In this document: in pieces, positions 17,459 through 27,413 of the stretch | Numbering within the stretch: position 1 is the first letter of the stretch | How the letters are laid out: each line of letters starts with the position of its first letter | NCBI RefSeq assembly: GCF_014695725.1 | Contig: NZ_JACJOU010000004.1 | Coordinates: forward strand, 248,001 to 312,000 | Origin: Microcoleus sp. FACHB-672 | GTDB taxonomy: Bacteria > Cyanobacteriota > Cyanobacteriia > Cyanobacteriales > Oscillatoriaceae | Direction: 5' to 3' | DNA: 64,000 bases | Program-made: the position numbers and the translations under genes | Notes under the pieces: model-generated | Databases searched by the model: none | Told to the model about the DNA's origin: nothing | The model's input: the letters and a program-made list of their open reading frames with translations, nothing else

Positions 17459-17840
17459 TGCCAATTCCTGCCGATTAAAATATCTCCCTCTCTATTTTGC
17501 TTGACATTGTAGAAAATCGGCGTTGCTGGAAAAGAACTTAAAGGTTTCGCTACTGCGATCTCCAATGATCCATGCCAAAATACCTGCCTGTTTGTGGTTA
17601 ACAGCAGTCCAAATCCATAAGTTGTTGCGCTTATTGCCAACAAAGGTCAGGAATCTCTTCAGACTTTGGGACATTTGGCAGTGATAACCCAGCTTCTCGC
17701 ACCCAATGCAAGATGGTCGTCTGGTGGATTTTAGTGACTCGTTCAATCCCTCTGAGTCCCAAGAGAAGAAAGATGCATCTTCAAGTATATTTGCTTGACA
17801 TCGTTGGAATACTGCCAGGGCCGGTAATGCTCAAGAAACT
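17459..17840 (-). mobile_element. decayed IS1-type transposase remnant
   Basis: Two frames on the minus strand, interrupted by frameshifts, each encode pieces of an IS1-family transposase. The first piece reads GLRGIERVTKIHQTTILHW and then VREAGLSLP, the helix-turn-helix. The second piece reads SLKRFLTFVGNKRNNLWIW and then TAVNHKQAGILAWIIGDRSS, the start of the catalytic domain. The downstream catalytic part and both ends are missing, and I found no terminal inverted repeats or target duplication. Bounds are approximate. It is not expected to be functional. Confidence 0.7.
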
Positions 17841-17848
17841 AGCGAGGA

Positions 17849-18067
17849 TTGAGTTATGGTGTACCTTTTATAGACAACCGTTGTCCGGTGCAATTTCCTA
17901 TCCGAGCTACAGCCAATATTGATGAATCCTCCGCACGAGGCATCTACTATTACGAGGATGAAAGGGACGGTGTGGAGGTTTGTTGGTGTTTTGCTAGTCC
18001 AGAGGAAGCAGAAGCTGATACGTTTCGGCGTCCTAAAAAGAAACCACCGAAACAGCAACCTAGGTGA
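17849..18067 (+). CDS. 72-residue hypothetical protein, possibly a remnant
   Basis: There is no ATG; a TTG at 17849 follows AGCGAGGA, a plausible Shine-Dalgarno. The product has two Cys residues near EVCWCF and a basic, Pro-rich end (RRPKKKPPKQQP). Its 5' end abuts the transposase remnant, so the original N-terminus may have been lost. No family recognised. Coding status is uncertain. Confidence 0.3.
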   Translation: MSYGVPFIDNRCPVQFPIRATANIDESSARGIYYYEDERDGVEVCWCFASPEEAEADTFRRPKKKPPKQQPR

Positions 18068-18207
18068 AAGTTAATTACACAGTAAGCACAGAGGGCTAAC
18101 AAGTCAATAAAGCGGTTTTTATTTGGTAGCATAGCGGTTGTTTACCAGCGCTTAGCATTACCGTTTTGCAGCAAAATAATAATTGGTAGCAGTTGATAGC
18201 TTTTAGT

Positions 18208-18630
18208 ATGATTATCGATATGAAGTCACCCAAAGAAGTTCTACACGACTGGGTTGCTGCGTATAACGCTCGCGACCCTTACAAACTTATCGATCTTTAT
18301 CACGATGACGCTATCAACCATCAGGTTGCGTTTGGTGATCCTCTCCAGGGACGCGAGGCACTGCTTGAGAGTTTCATCGCCTTCTTCAACGCTTTTCCAG
18401 ACAACTACACGCATCCTGAAAATATCTTCGAGGATGGTGAGTGGGCGATTATCGAGTGGAGCGGTGGCGGCACATTCTTGGGTGAGCTTGGGGGCAACGC
18501 ACCAACCGGCAAACGTTTCACACTGCGCGGGTGTGGCTTCTTTCAGATCCTTGAGGGCAAAATCTGTTTCCAGCGTGGCTACATCGACAAGTACACTTGG
18601 TTCACGCAAATAGGTTTACCAGTCTCATAA
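18208..18630 (+). CDS. SnoaL-like/NTF2-fold ester-cyclase-type protein
   Basis: About 140 residues. The start is ATG 18208 or ATG 18220; a TTG at 18193 is less likely. The pattern LHDWVAAYNARDPYKLIDLYHDD, followed by an aromatic-rich sheet (WAIIEWSGGGTFLGEL) and a closing FFQILEGKICFQRGYIDK, is typical of SnoaL-like proteins in the NTF2 superfamily. These are cone-shaped small domains acting as cyclases, dehydratases or binding proteins. The substrate is unknown. There is no signal peptide. It stands alone after a repeat-poor spacer. Confidence 0.8.
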   Translation: MIIDMKSPKEVLHDWVAAYNARDPYKLIDLYHDDAINHQVAFGDPLQGREALLESFIAFFNAFPDNYTHPENIFEDGEWAIIEWSGGGTFLGELGGNAPTGKRFTLRGCGFFQILEGKICFQRGYIDKYTWFTQIGLPVS

Positions 18631-18800
18631 ACTTGTAAGTGCTACACAACGGCTAAGTTTAATTGTGCTACTCCAATTCGGCCCTTAATATTGAAGTGTT
18701 CACTGCCTTACTGCTGCACTATTTGAAGTATCGGACAGTTTCTCTTCCTGGTTAAATCATTCCTCCTTTAGGAACGCCAGAAAATCAAATACTGATTCGC

Positions 18801-19583
18801 TTAAGGCCACGCTGCAAACTCTTGAGAGAATTGAGAGAGAGACAGCAGATTGATGTGTGGGGTTGCACCGGCAGCTTCCCGCTCAACGGCTGTATTGTAA
18901 CCCCAATCTGCCAGAAAAAGCCTAACCTGGGTGAGGTCTGGCTGCTGCTGCACGATTTGCAATGTTTTGAGCCGGTCTTCTACAAACCAAATACTCGGTT
19001 CATCAGCCGGCGTTTGTAATAATTCTCGCAGAATAAAGTGCTTAGGACGCTGCACTTCTTTGCCAAAGATACAGGCATCTGGCAGTTCAATGTCTTGTTC
19101 CTGCAGCAGTTGCCGAACGAAACGCCCTTCTTTGGTGGTAATAATGACTAAACGCACCGGCAACTGCAACAGATGCCGCAATCTTTCGATGACACCGGGA
19201 TAAAAGCGGTGGTAACTTAACCAGTCTGCTACATCAGTGGCGATCCATTCATCCCGCAGCCGATCAAGTTGCCTGCCGGTGTCTGAGGGTTGCAGTCCTT
19301 CTTCTAACAACAACTGCGGCGCAATTGTTTGCCACTCCAGCAGGATTTTCTCTTCAGGAACACCTAATACCAAGGCGCGGATTAGCACCGGCATCTCCCA
19401 GCCGGTTTCGATCACAGGTCGTAGCCGGTAAAATATGGGGGCTAACTCTGCCGGTGGTGTGGTGTCTGCCGGTGTCCAGATTTGACAGTAGGTGCGCCAT
19501 GCAGCTTGGAAATACTCAAGCAGTCCATCACAAAGGACGCCATCAAAGTCAAGCGCGAGAATTGTGGGAGGGTTCGCCGGCAT
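18801..19583 (-). CDS. HAD-superfamily hydrolase
   Basis: 260 residues from the ATG at 19583. An upstream extension to 19655 adds Cys-rich residues unlike the family. Motif I is LDFDGVLCDG near residue 14, with the nucleophile Asp and the acid/base Asp. Motif II is ITTK near residue 152. A Lys before RPKH serves as motif III, and motif IV is WFVEDRLKTL. The helical cap lies between motifs I and II. It is probably a phosphatase of small metabolites; the substrate is not readable. It is divergent from the permease-kinase cluster, sharing a 617-base spacer with it. Confidence 0.8.
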   Translation of the reverse strand: MPANPPTILALDFDGVLCDGLLEYFQAAWRTYCQIWTPADTTPPAELAPIFYRLRPVIETGWEMPVLIRALVLGVPEEKILLEWQTIAPQLLLEEGLQPSDTGRQLDRLRDEWIATDVADWLSYHRFYPGVIERLRHLLQLPVRLVIITTKEGRFVRQLLQEQDIELPDACIFGKEVQRPKHFILRELLQTPADEPSIWFVEDRLKTLQIVQQQPDLTQVRLFLADWGYNTAVEREAAGATPHINLLSLSQFSQEFAAWP

Positions 19584-20200
19584 GGTTTGTCGAGATGCAA
19601 CGTCGCTGTCTATGATCGCACAGTTGAGCAAAGCGTAAGTGCAACATATCTGCACTCAGCAAGGCAGTAGGAGAAACTTAAATTATCACTTCAGTATTTA
19701 TCTGGATTTTTGCTCAAAACTTGCATGAGTTTTAATCTCAAAATTTCCTTGCTTGTTTAAATTAAGCAATTCCTACTCTAAAATTTAAAATTCAAAATAG
19801 AAGGCCGGCAGATTAATCGCTGCCTTTTTTTTATCTTAAAGTAAAAAATTATAAATAGCAAAGAAATAGTGAATTAATCTAAACAGTGTTTCGCACCGCA
19901 TCCTAAGTACGAAGATTTACATACATTACTTATCCGTTAAATTACATAGATAAATCTCAATAAATTCACGGATAAATAATAATGATGAGTCTGCTTGTTT
20001 TGTAAAGTTCTGAGTTTCGATAACTTCAGAAAAAAGCTTTTCCTAACGTGTTTTCATGCATAATCTTGCAATCTTCTAGAGCAAGACTTTTAACTCTAAC
20101 GTGAAGTTTTAATGAAGGATAATCTGAATAAAGCACTTAAGTGGTAAAAAAAAGAATCAAGCAATATCACTGCTATTACTTCATATAAATCGCTAATATC
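19584..20200. other. AT-rich divergent spacer before the permease-kinase cluster
   Basis: This 617-base region separates the HAD gene (-) from the first permease-kinase gene (+). It holds the hairpin with T8 at 19807-19832 and otherwise AT-rich sequence. The promoters of both genes must lie here, but I could not place them. No gene with convincing coding character was found. The hairpin has no plus-strand gene upstream of it, which is odd and could mean an untranslated RNA. Confidence 0.45.
19807..19832 (+). terminator. GGCAG...CTGCC hairpin with T8 tract
   Basis: A five-base stem, an eight-base loop (ATTAATCG) and a run of eight T at 19825-19832 form a compact intrinsic terminator on the plus strand. 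No plus-strand gene ends before it, so what it terminates is unclear: a leader RNA, a small RNA or read-through from 18630. Confidence 0.5.
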
Positions 20201-23200
20201 ATGTCAAGCGCGTCACCTGTTAAGGTTAGTTTTAACCAAAAGAATGCAAGGATAAATCAGACCTCAGCCATGCGGCTGCCCCGAAGCCTCAGCGCCCTTG
20301 AAACTTGGGGCTTTGGTCTGACAGGTCACTTGGCATGGATTGGCACCGCACCGCTGATGCACGCTGCGCTTGGCCCCTCTGCAATTTTCGTGTGGTTGCC
20401 GGCGGCAGTTGTGGGGGTGTTACTAAACTTGCAGGTGAAACGCTTAGGGGAAGAGTGGCCAGATGTATCGGGCGGAACCCCTAATTATGCAACCAGGCTG
20501 CTCTCGAAGTATCCAGGTCTGGGTCGCTATATGGCGATCGCATACTTCATCGGCTGGGCCGGCTATTTGCCGATCAACCCAATCATCCTCACGGCGCTGG
20601 TTAAAGCCAACCTAGAACCCTTGGGCATTGCTTGTCCCGAAACCGCTCTCAAAATCGGATTCACGCTAATCGCTTATATTGTGGCGTTGAGCGGCACCCG
20701 CACCTTGGGAATTTTGCATACATTTTTCATTTTCCCAGCCGTGGGATTCTTGCTGGTGTTTTGCGTTCAAGGTTTGGGATGGTTAGCTTTCTCGCCGGCT
20801 AGTCCGGGACTTTTTCCCAGCAGTTTCTCGCCCTTAACCTTTACTGACTGGGCGAAGTGGTTCTTCTTTGCCGTCTACATTGCTTATGCGTGCGAAACAG
20901 GCTCCTCATTTGTCGCTGACAGCCGGCGTCCTGGAGAAACATTGCGAGCTCTCAAGCTGGCCGCTTGCCTAATCCCTGTTGTCGTTCTGGGCGGATCTTG
21001 GGTACTCATGCGTTTAGCGACACAACCGGGGCTAGGCGAGGATACATTTATGAATATGTTCGCCGCAGCTAAGCCATTCTGGGGTGAATCAGCCTCTTTG
21101 ATCGTCACGCTACTAATTGCCTCCAGCAGCCTTCTCGCTTGTGCCACTGCGGTTTCCAACTCTCCCCGCATTTTGTATCAACTAGCCCTAGACGGACACC
21201 TTTCACCTGTCTTCACGATCGTTTCCCGGCAGGGTGTTCTGCAACCGGCCTTAATTTTCTCCCTTTTCATCAGCCTGATTTATTTGGCTTGGGGAGATAT
21301 CTCTCGAATCGTAGTAGTCACCGGCAGTGGCTATATGGCAGCCATGATGTTAGTTCATCTGGGACTATGGCTACGCCGGGATCGGGCAGAAGTGCGCTGG
21401 GGTAAGTGGTCACTCGGCTTCTGCATCATGGAGGCACTTGTCCTGCTAGTGGGAGGCGTTGCTTGGAGTTGGCAAGATGTGCTGATCGGGCTGCTGTGTC
21501 CTGTCGCCATTTTGAGCGCGGATGCCCTTAGTCGCCGCATTGCCTTTCCACCGTTTCATCCAACGTGGTGGATTGAGCGTTACCGCCGGCGGAGTCGTCA
21601 GTTCCAAGATTTTGTTGCCTCTCAGGTACTCATTCTCCTCGTATTAGTTTGTAGTGCAACCGCAATTACCTGGGTGATTCGGGACAAGTTCGAGCGCATC
21701 GATCCCCGTGCCGGCAACAATCTTTTAGTTATTTTGCTCCTAACCAGTGCATTTGTCTCGATTGCCGTTGCCTGCTGGACAAGCTTGCCTCAAGTTGCTG
21801 CCATTGACGAAGCCCGTCAACACGCTGAAAATCTTTTTATTGCTGCCCTTGACACGGTTCCAGATACGATTCTCGTCGTCGGTGAAAACGGGGAAATTGA
21901 TCAGGCAAACCCAGCCGCAGAGGCACTCTTCGGCTTAAATGCCCATGAGTTGCTGGGGGAAAACTTGAACACACTTTTGCCCGGTTTAGGACATTCGCCG
22001 GCTCAATGGTCAAACCAAAGCGAACAAGCATTGGAACGCTATCAAGGCTTACGCATCATTGAAGCGACAGTTTCCGAGCGTTCAAATCGTAATCTTCCAG
22101 AATATATTGTCATTCTGCGCGACATTACAGAGCGCAAACACGCCGAGGCGGTTTTGCACGAAAGCGAAGAACGATTTCGCTTAATGGCAGATACCGCGCC
22201 GGTTCTGATTTGGGTTGCCGGCACTGATAAACGCTGTCATTACTTTAATAAAGTTTGGCTAGAATTCACCGGCAGAACAATGGAGGAAGAAGCCGGTCAT
22301 GGCTGGCTCGAAGGTGTTCATCCTGAAGATAGACAACAGTGTTTAGAAACCTATATTACTGAATTTGACGCCCGCCAAAGCTTCCGAATGGAATACCGTA
22401 TCCAGCGTGCTGACGGCGAGTATCGCTGGATCTTGGATACTGGAAATCCTCGGTTTTTACCAGATGGCAGCTTTGCCGGCTACATTGGCTCCTGTATTGA
22501 CATTACTGAACGCAAGCAGATCGAGTCAGCGCTACAAGCATCTAACCAGAGAACTGTAAATATTTTGGAAAGTATCACTGATGCCTTTTTGGCTCTAGAT
22601 CGGCAGTGGAACTTTACTTATATCAACCGACAAGCGCTTCATTTTTTTCAAAGAAGTACACCCGAAGAACTCCTCGGCAAGAATATTTGGCAGGAATATC
22701 CGCAAACAAGCGATTCGCTCTTTTACCATCAGTATCACAAAGCTGTCGCTCAACAAATTCCTGTAGCGTTTGAGAGCTACTCTCCACGTTTAAATATTTG
22801 GCTTGAAGTCCGCGCCTATCCGGCTGAAGATGGGCTTTCTGTTTACTTCCGTGACATCACTGAGCGCAAGCAAGCGGAAGAAGCCCTACAAACATCAGAA
22901 GCTCGTTTGAGAGCGCAAGCAACGCAGCTAGAACAAACACTGCAAGATTTACAGCGAACTCAAACTCAACTGATCCAGACAGAGAAAATGTCAGGTCTTG
23001 GTCAGTTGGTTGCCGGGGTTGCTCACGAAATTAACAATCCGGTTAACTTTATTTATGGCAACATCACTCACGTCAGCGAATACGCTCAGGAACTCCTGAA
23101 TTTAATACACCTTTTCGAGCAGGGTTATAGCTACAGCGATCCTGAAATTCAAGATTCTATTGACAAGATGGATCTTGATTTTATTATTGAGGATATGCCC

Positions 23201-23797
23201 AAGACCCTGTCTTCTATGAAAGTGGGAGCTGAACGTATCCGAAATATTGTGCTGACGTTGCGGAATTTCTCCCGGCTTGACGAATCAGATATGAAGCCGG
23301 TTGACATCCATGAAGGCATCGAAAGCACGCTGTTAATTTTGCAGAATGCGTTGAAGAACAAACCAGATTCTCCTGGTATTGAAATTATCAAGAAATATGA
23401 AGCGTTACCTCTGGTTGAATGTTATGCCGGCCAACTCAATCAGGTGTTTATGAACATCCTCACCAATGCCATTGACGCCTTGCATAAGCATGACAAAGAG
23501 CGAGCACCTGAACAGATCAAAGAGAACCCCAGTCAAATTACAATTCACACGCAAGTGCTGGACAGCAATCGCATAGGAATTCAGTTTAAAGACAATGGGC
23601 CAGGAATGAGCGAAAGCGTTCTGGCGCGAATATTTGATCCGTTTTTTACAACAAAACCTGTGGGAGAAGGCACCGGCTTGGGATTATCCATCAGCTATCA
23701 AATTATCGCTGACAAGCATAAAGGCCGGCTAGAATGTCACTCAGAACCCGGAGAAGGCGCAGAGTTTTGGATTGAAATTCCCATTAAGCAAAGCTGA
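20201..23797 (+). CDS. APC permease-PAS3-histidine kinase fusion
   Basis: 1198 residues. Residues 24-455 are an APC-superfamily (AA_permease_2-like) transporter. It has about twelve membrane helices, the helix-1 unwound GFGLTGH motif and the conserved ADSRRPGETLR loop. Two more helices (about 477-527) lead into PAS1 (545-645), PAS2 with a PAC tail (655-770) and PAS3 (786-892). A coiled coil then precedes HisKA, with the phospho-accepting His942 in AHEINNP. The HATPase domain follows with N-box NILTNAIDAL, DNGPGMS, FDPFFTTKP and GTGLGLS. All catalytic boxes look intact. The likely role is to sense a transported amino acid (or the transport state) and phosphorylate an unidentified regulator. 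First of three tandem paralogues; no adjacent response regulator. Confidence 0.9.
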   Translation: MSSASPVKVSFNQKNARINQTSAMRLPRSLSALETWGFGLTGHLAWIGTAPLMHAALGPSAIFVWLPAAVVGVLLNLQVKRLGEEWPDVSGGTPNYATRLLSKYPGLGRYMAIAYFIGWAGYLPINPIILTALVKANLEPLGIACPETALKIGFTLIAYIVALSGTRTLGILHTFFIFPAVGFLLVFCVQGLGWLAFSPASPGLFPSSFSPLTFTDWAKWFFFAVYIAYACETGSSFVADSRRPGETLRALKLAACLIPVVVLGGSWVLMRLATQPGLGEDTFMNMFAAAKPFWGESASLIVTLLIASSSLLACATAVSNSPRILYQLALDGHLSPVFTIVSRQGVLQPALIFSLFISLIYLAWGDISRIVVVTGSGYMAAMMLVHLGLWLRRDRAEVRWGKWSLGFCIMEALVLLVGGVAWSWQDVLIGLLCPVAILSADALSRRIAFPPFHPTWWIERYRRRSRQFQDFVASQVLILLVLVCSATAITWVIRDKFERIDPRAGNNLLVILLLTSAFVSIAVACWTSLPQVAAIDEARQHAENLFIAALDTVPDTILVVGENGEIDQANPAAEALFGLNAHELLGENLNTLLPGLGHSPAQWSNQSEQALERYQGLRIIEATVSERSNRNLPEYIVILRDITERKHAEAVLHESEERFRLMADTAPVLIWVAGTDKRCHYFNKVWLEFTGRTMEEEAGHGWLEGVHPEDRQQCLETYITEFDARQSFRMEYRIQRADGEYRWILDTGNPRFLPDGSFAGYIGSCIDITERKQIESALQASNQRTVNILESITDAFLALDRQWNFTYINRQALHFFQRSTPEELLGKNIWQEYPQTSDSLFYHQYHKAVAQQIPVAFESYSPRLNIWLEVRAYPAEDGLSVYFRDITERKQAEEALQTSEARLRAQATQLEQTLQDLQRTQTQLIQTEKMSGLGQLVAGVAHEINNPVNFIYGNITHVSEYAQELLNLIHLFEQGYSYSDPEIQDSIDKMDLDFIIEDMPKTLSSMKVGAERIRNIVLTLRNFSRLDESDMKPVDIHEGIESTLLILQNALKNKPDSPGIEIIKKYEALPLVECYAGQLNQVFMNILTNAIDALHKHDKERAPEQIKENPSQITIHTQVLDSNRIGIQFKDNGPGMSESVLARIFDPFFTTKPVGEGTGLGLSISYQIIADKHKGRLECHSEPGEGAEFWIEIPIKQS

Positions 23798-23915
23798 GTG
23801 GGAGTTAAACGAGCGCACTTGATAGCTGAGTTCAAATCCGCAGAAGCGAGCCGGTGCATCCACTCGATAAAAAGCTCAAATAATCATTCAACTTCTAATC
23901 AAAATTTAAGTAAAA

Positions 23916-26900
23916 ATGCCTACGCCGCCTTTTACTGGTGTGGATAATCCTCAGCGCGATTCCACGCGCTTACCCCGTAGCTTGAGTGCGCTGGAAACTT
24001 GGGGGTTCGGACTCACCGGCCATTTAGTAGGATGGGTCACCAATGCGCCGGCAATCCACTTAGCGCTGGGACCGGCTGCCATTTTTGTGTGGTTGCCGGC
24101 AGTATTCATGGGAGTGCTGTTCAACCTGCAAGTGAAACGCTTAGGGGAACAGTGGCCAGAAATGTCAGGGGGAACGCCCAATTATATAACCAGACTGCTG
24201 AGTAACTATCCCGCGCTAGGCCGTTATGCCGCAATCGCCTATTTCTTAGCCTGGGCCACCTTTCCGCCGGCAAGCGCCATCATCCTCACAGAAATTGTCA
24301 AAGCCAACTTAGAACCCTTTGGCATTGATTCCCCCGAACTCATTCTAAAAATAGCGTTTACCCTCATCGTTTACATTGTGGCGTTGAGCGGCACCCGCAC
24401 CTTGGCAATCTTGCAAGCATTTTTCATCTTCCCAGCCATTGGATTCTTGCTAGTCTTTTGCGTTCAAGGTCTGGGCTGGTTAGCCTTCTCACCCAACAGT
24501 CCCGGATTTTTCCCCTCCAGTTGGCCGCACCTAACCTGGGTTGATTGGGGCAAGTGGTCTTTCTTCGCAATTATGAGCAGTTGTGGCTGCGAAACTGCTT
24601 CCTGTTTTGTTGCTGACAGCCGGCGTCCAGGGGAAACCCTACGATTTCTTTCCTTCGCCGCTTGGCTGATTCCTCCCGTGTGTCTGGGGGGTTCCTGGGT
24701 GCTGGCGCGGTTAGCAGCCTCTCCGGGAGTGAATGACAACTCTTACTCGCTTTTAGTAACCTCTGCCACCATGTTTTGGGGCAGTTGGGCAACATTACCT
24801 ATAACACTCCTGCTCGCCTCAAGCTGTCTAGTGATTGCCGCAACTTCCGTCGCCAATGCGCCTCGCGTTTTATACCAACTCGCGCTAGACGGATACATTT
24901 CACCCGTGTTCAGCATCGTCTCTCCAGAGGGCGTTCTGCAACCGGCCCTTATATTCTCCCTTTTCATTAGTCTGATCGCTTTGGGTTGGGGAGATTTAGC
25001 CCAACTTGTCGTACTAACCTGTGCGCCGGCGATGGTAATGTTCATGGCATTGCATCTAGGTCTGTGGCTGCGTCGGCTTCAGCCAGAAGTGCGGTGGGGG
25101 CGGTTGTCCCTTGGCTTCTTCGCCTTTGATACGCTGGTGCTGGTAATGGTTGGCGTGGGATGGGGTTGGCAAGATTTAGCAATTGGGTTGTTATTGCCGG
25201 TGGCAATTGTGGCAGCAGATGCAGTGATCCGCCGTGTTTCCTTGCCACCCTTCTCCCCACAGTGGTGGGTGAGGAAAACCCCTGTGCCTTACCATCGCCA
25301 GTTTAAAGATTTTTTGGTGCTTCAGGTCGTTACCCTACTCGTATTAGTCTGTAGCGCTACGGTTATAGGCTGGGCGCTCAGGGCAATATTAGATAGAAGC
25401 GCTGACAGTGCCGGCAACGATCTTTTAATTGTTTTATTGCTAACAGTCGCCTTTTTTGCGATTGCAATTGCTTGCTGGACAAGCTTGCCTCAAGTTGCTT
25501 CAATTGCTCAAGCGCGGGAACAAGCAGAAAACTTGTTTATTACTGCCCTTGATACCGTTCCGGATACGATTCTCGTCGTGGCTAAAAACGGCGTGATTCT
25601 CCAAACTAACCCAGCCGCATCCACACTTTTTGACACCGGCACCGTTGAACTGGTTGGGCGTCATCTTCATGAGTTTTTGCCGGCAATAACGTTGGAGCCA
25701 GAGTTAGGGCAAAGCCGAAGTGAACAGATATTCAAGCGAAGTGAACAAGAATTACGCACGCTCGAAGCAACGATTTCACACCGAGCGAATCGAAAGCTAC
25801 AAGAATATATTGTGATACTGCGCGATGTGACGGAGCGCAAGCAAGTTGAGTTAGAATTGCGGCAAACATTGCAACTTAAAGAAGAACTTGCTGCCACGGC
25901 AACTGAGCAAGCCGAACAATTAGAAGGAGCGTTTCAGGAATTGCGGCAAACTCAAGAGCGGCTGCTTCAATCTGTAGAATCTGACCGAGTTTTAACGCAC
26001 GTTACAGACCAAATTCGCAGAACTTTAGATTTAAAGACAATTCTGGAAACAATTGTGCGAGAAGTCCTCGCGTTACTTCTCACAGATCGAGTTGTCATTT
26101 ACCAATTCACCCAAGATTGGAAAGGCAAAATTGTTGTAGAAACCGTCAGCGGGGAGTGGCAATTACTTCAGGGAGAGGAGTATGCAGATGAATGTTTTCC
26201 CACAGAGTACGCCCGCCTTTACACCTACGGACGCGTTAGAGCCGTTGATAATATTGCTGAGTCAGATTTAAATCCCTGTCATAAAAAGTTTTTGCAAGAA
26301 CTTAACATTAAAGCCAATCTTGTTGTACCGATTCGGATTGATTATTATTTGTGGGGATTACTAATCGCGCATGAATGTTCTGAGCCTAGGGTTTGGCAGC
26401 CGGCAGAAATTGAATTGCTGCAACAATTAGCTAACCAAGCAGCAATTGCGATTCAGCAAGCCGAACTCTATCAACAAAGCTGTTCTGCGGCTCAAACAGC
26501 AACCGCTCAAGCTCAGAAACTCGAACAAGCGCTGCAACAGCTTCAACAAGCTCAGGCTCAATTGGTTCAAAGTGAGAAAATGTCTTCGCTCGGTCAGTTG
26601 GTTGCCGGTGTGGCGCATGAGATTAACAACCCGGTTAATTTCATTTATGGCAACCTCACGTATGTTAGTGATTATACTCAGGCTCTCATGACGTTAATCA
26701 ACCTTTATCAAGAAGGTTATTCCCATACTGACCCAAAAATTCAAGACATTATTGAAGAGATTGACCTTGAGTTTTTGCTAGAAGATTTGCCAAAGACGGT
26801 CTCTTCCATGAAAATGGGAGCGAATCGCATTCGAGAGATTGTTTTAACCTTGCGAAATTTTTCTCGGCTTGACGAAGCAGATATGAAGCCGGTGGATATT

Positions 26901-27413
26901 CATGAAGGTTTGGATAGTACCCTTTTGATTTTGCAAAATCGCTTGAAAGCAAAACCGGAATTACCCGGGATTACAATTATTAAGGAATATGGGGAGTTGC
27001 CGGCAGTTGAATGTTATGCCGGCCAACTCAATCAAGTTTTTATGAATATCCTGGGCAATGGAATAGATGCCCTGCACAAACATGACGAAGCCCGAACACC
27101 TGAACAAATTAAAGACAGCCCCAGTACCATTGCAATTAGCAGCCGAGTTATTGACAGCAATCGCGTAGAAATTCGATTTAAAGATAATGGGCCGGGAATG
27201 ACAGAAAACATTAAAAAACGAGTATTTGACCCGTTTTTTACAACAAAACCAGTTGGTGAAGGCACCGGCTTGGGATTATCGATTAGTTATCAAATTATTG
27301 CAGACAAACATGGTGGGCAGATGAAGTGTAACTCGCAACCGGGCGAGGGGGCAGAGTTTATTATTGAGATTCCTATCAGGCAAAGCGCTTGTGCAAAAGT
27401 GAAGATTAGTTAA
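23916..27413 (+). CDS. APC permease-PAS-cyanobacteriochrome-like GAF-histidine kinase fusion
   Basis: 1165 residues. The transporter domain (20-445) and two connecting helices match the first paralogue. One PAS domain (541-641) is followed by a coiled coil and a GAF domain (about 691-850). The GAF has a DECF motif with Cys760 and a CH motif with Cys788-His789. These are the two cysteines and the spacing, 28 residues, of DXCF-type cyanobacteriochromes such as TePixJ, and the surrounding KANLVVPI and LWGLLIAHECS stretches also fit that family. HisKA follows with His901 in AHEINNP, then an intact HATPase. It is predicted to be a bilin-binding, light-sensing transporter-kinase; chromophore binding is inferred, not shown. 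It lies 118 bases after the first gene. Confidence 0.88.
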   Translation: MPTPPFTGVDNPQRDSTRLPRSLSALETWGFGLTGHLVGWVTNAPAIHLALGPAAIFVWLPAVFMGVLFNLQVKRLGEQWPEMSGGTPNYITRLLSNYPALGRYAAIAYFLAWATFPPASAIILTEIVKANLEPFGIDSPELILKIAFTLIVYIVALSGTRTLAILQAFFIFPAIGFLLVFCVQGLGWLAFSPNSPGFFPSSWPHLTWVDWGKWSFFAIMSSCGCETASCFVADSRRPGETLRFLSFAAWLIPPVCLGGSWVLARLAASPGVNDNSYSLLVTSATMFWGSWATLPITLLLASSCLVIAATSVANAPRVLYQLALDGYISPVFSIVSPEGVLQPALIFSLFISLIALGWGDLAQLVVLTCAPAMVMFMALHLGLWLRRLQPEVRWGRLSLGFFAFDTLVLVMVGVGWGWQDLAIGLLLPVAIVAADAVIRRVSLPPFSPQWWVRKTPVPYHRQFKDFLVLQVVTLLVLVCSATVIGWALRAILDRSADSAGNDLLIVLLLTVAFFAIAIACWTSLPQVASIAQAREQAENLFITALDTVPDTILVVAKNGVILQTNPAASTLFDTGTVELVGRHLHEFLPAITLEPELGQSRSEQIFKRSEQELRTLEATISHRANRKLQEYIVILRDVTERKQVELELRQTLQLKEELAATATEQAEQLEGAFQELRQTQERLLQSVESDRVLTHVTDQIRRTLDLKTILETIVREVLALLLTDRVVIYQFTQDWKGKIVVETVSGEWQLLQGEEYADECFPTEYARLYTYGRVRAVDNIAESDLNPCHKKFLQELNIKANLVVPIRIDYYLWGLLIAHECSEPRVWQPAEIELLQQLANQAAIAIQQAELYQQSCSAAQTATAQAQKLEQALQQLQQAQAQLVQSEKMSSLGQLVAGVAHEINNPVNFIYGNLTYVSDYTQALMTLINLYQEGYSHTDPKIQDIIEEIDLEFLLEDLPKTVSSMKMGANRIREIVLTLRNFSRLDEADMKPVDIHEGLDSTLLILQNRLKAKPELPGITIIKEYGELPAVECYAGQLNQVFMNILGNGIDALHKHDEARTPEQIKDSPSTIAISSRVIDSNRVEIRFKDNGPGMTENIKKRVFDPFFTTKPVGEGTGLGLSISYQIIADKHGGQMKCNSQPGEGAEFIIEIPIRQSACAKVKIS

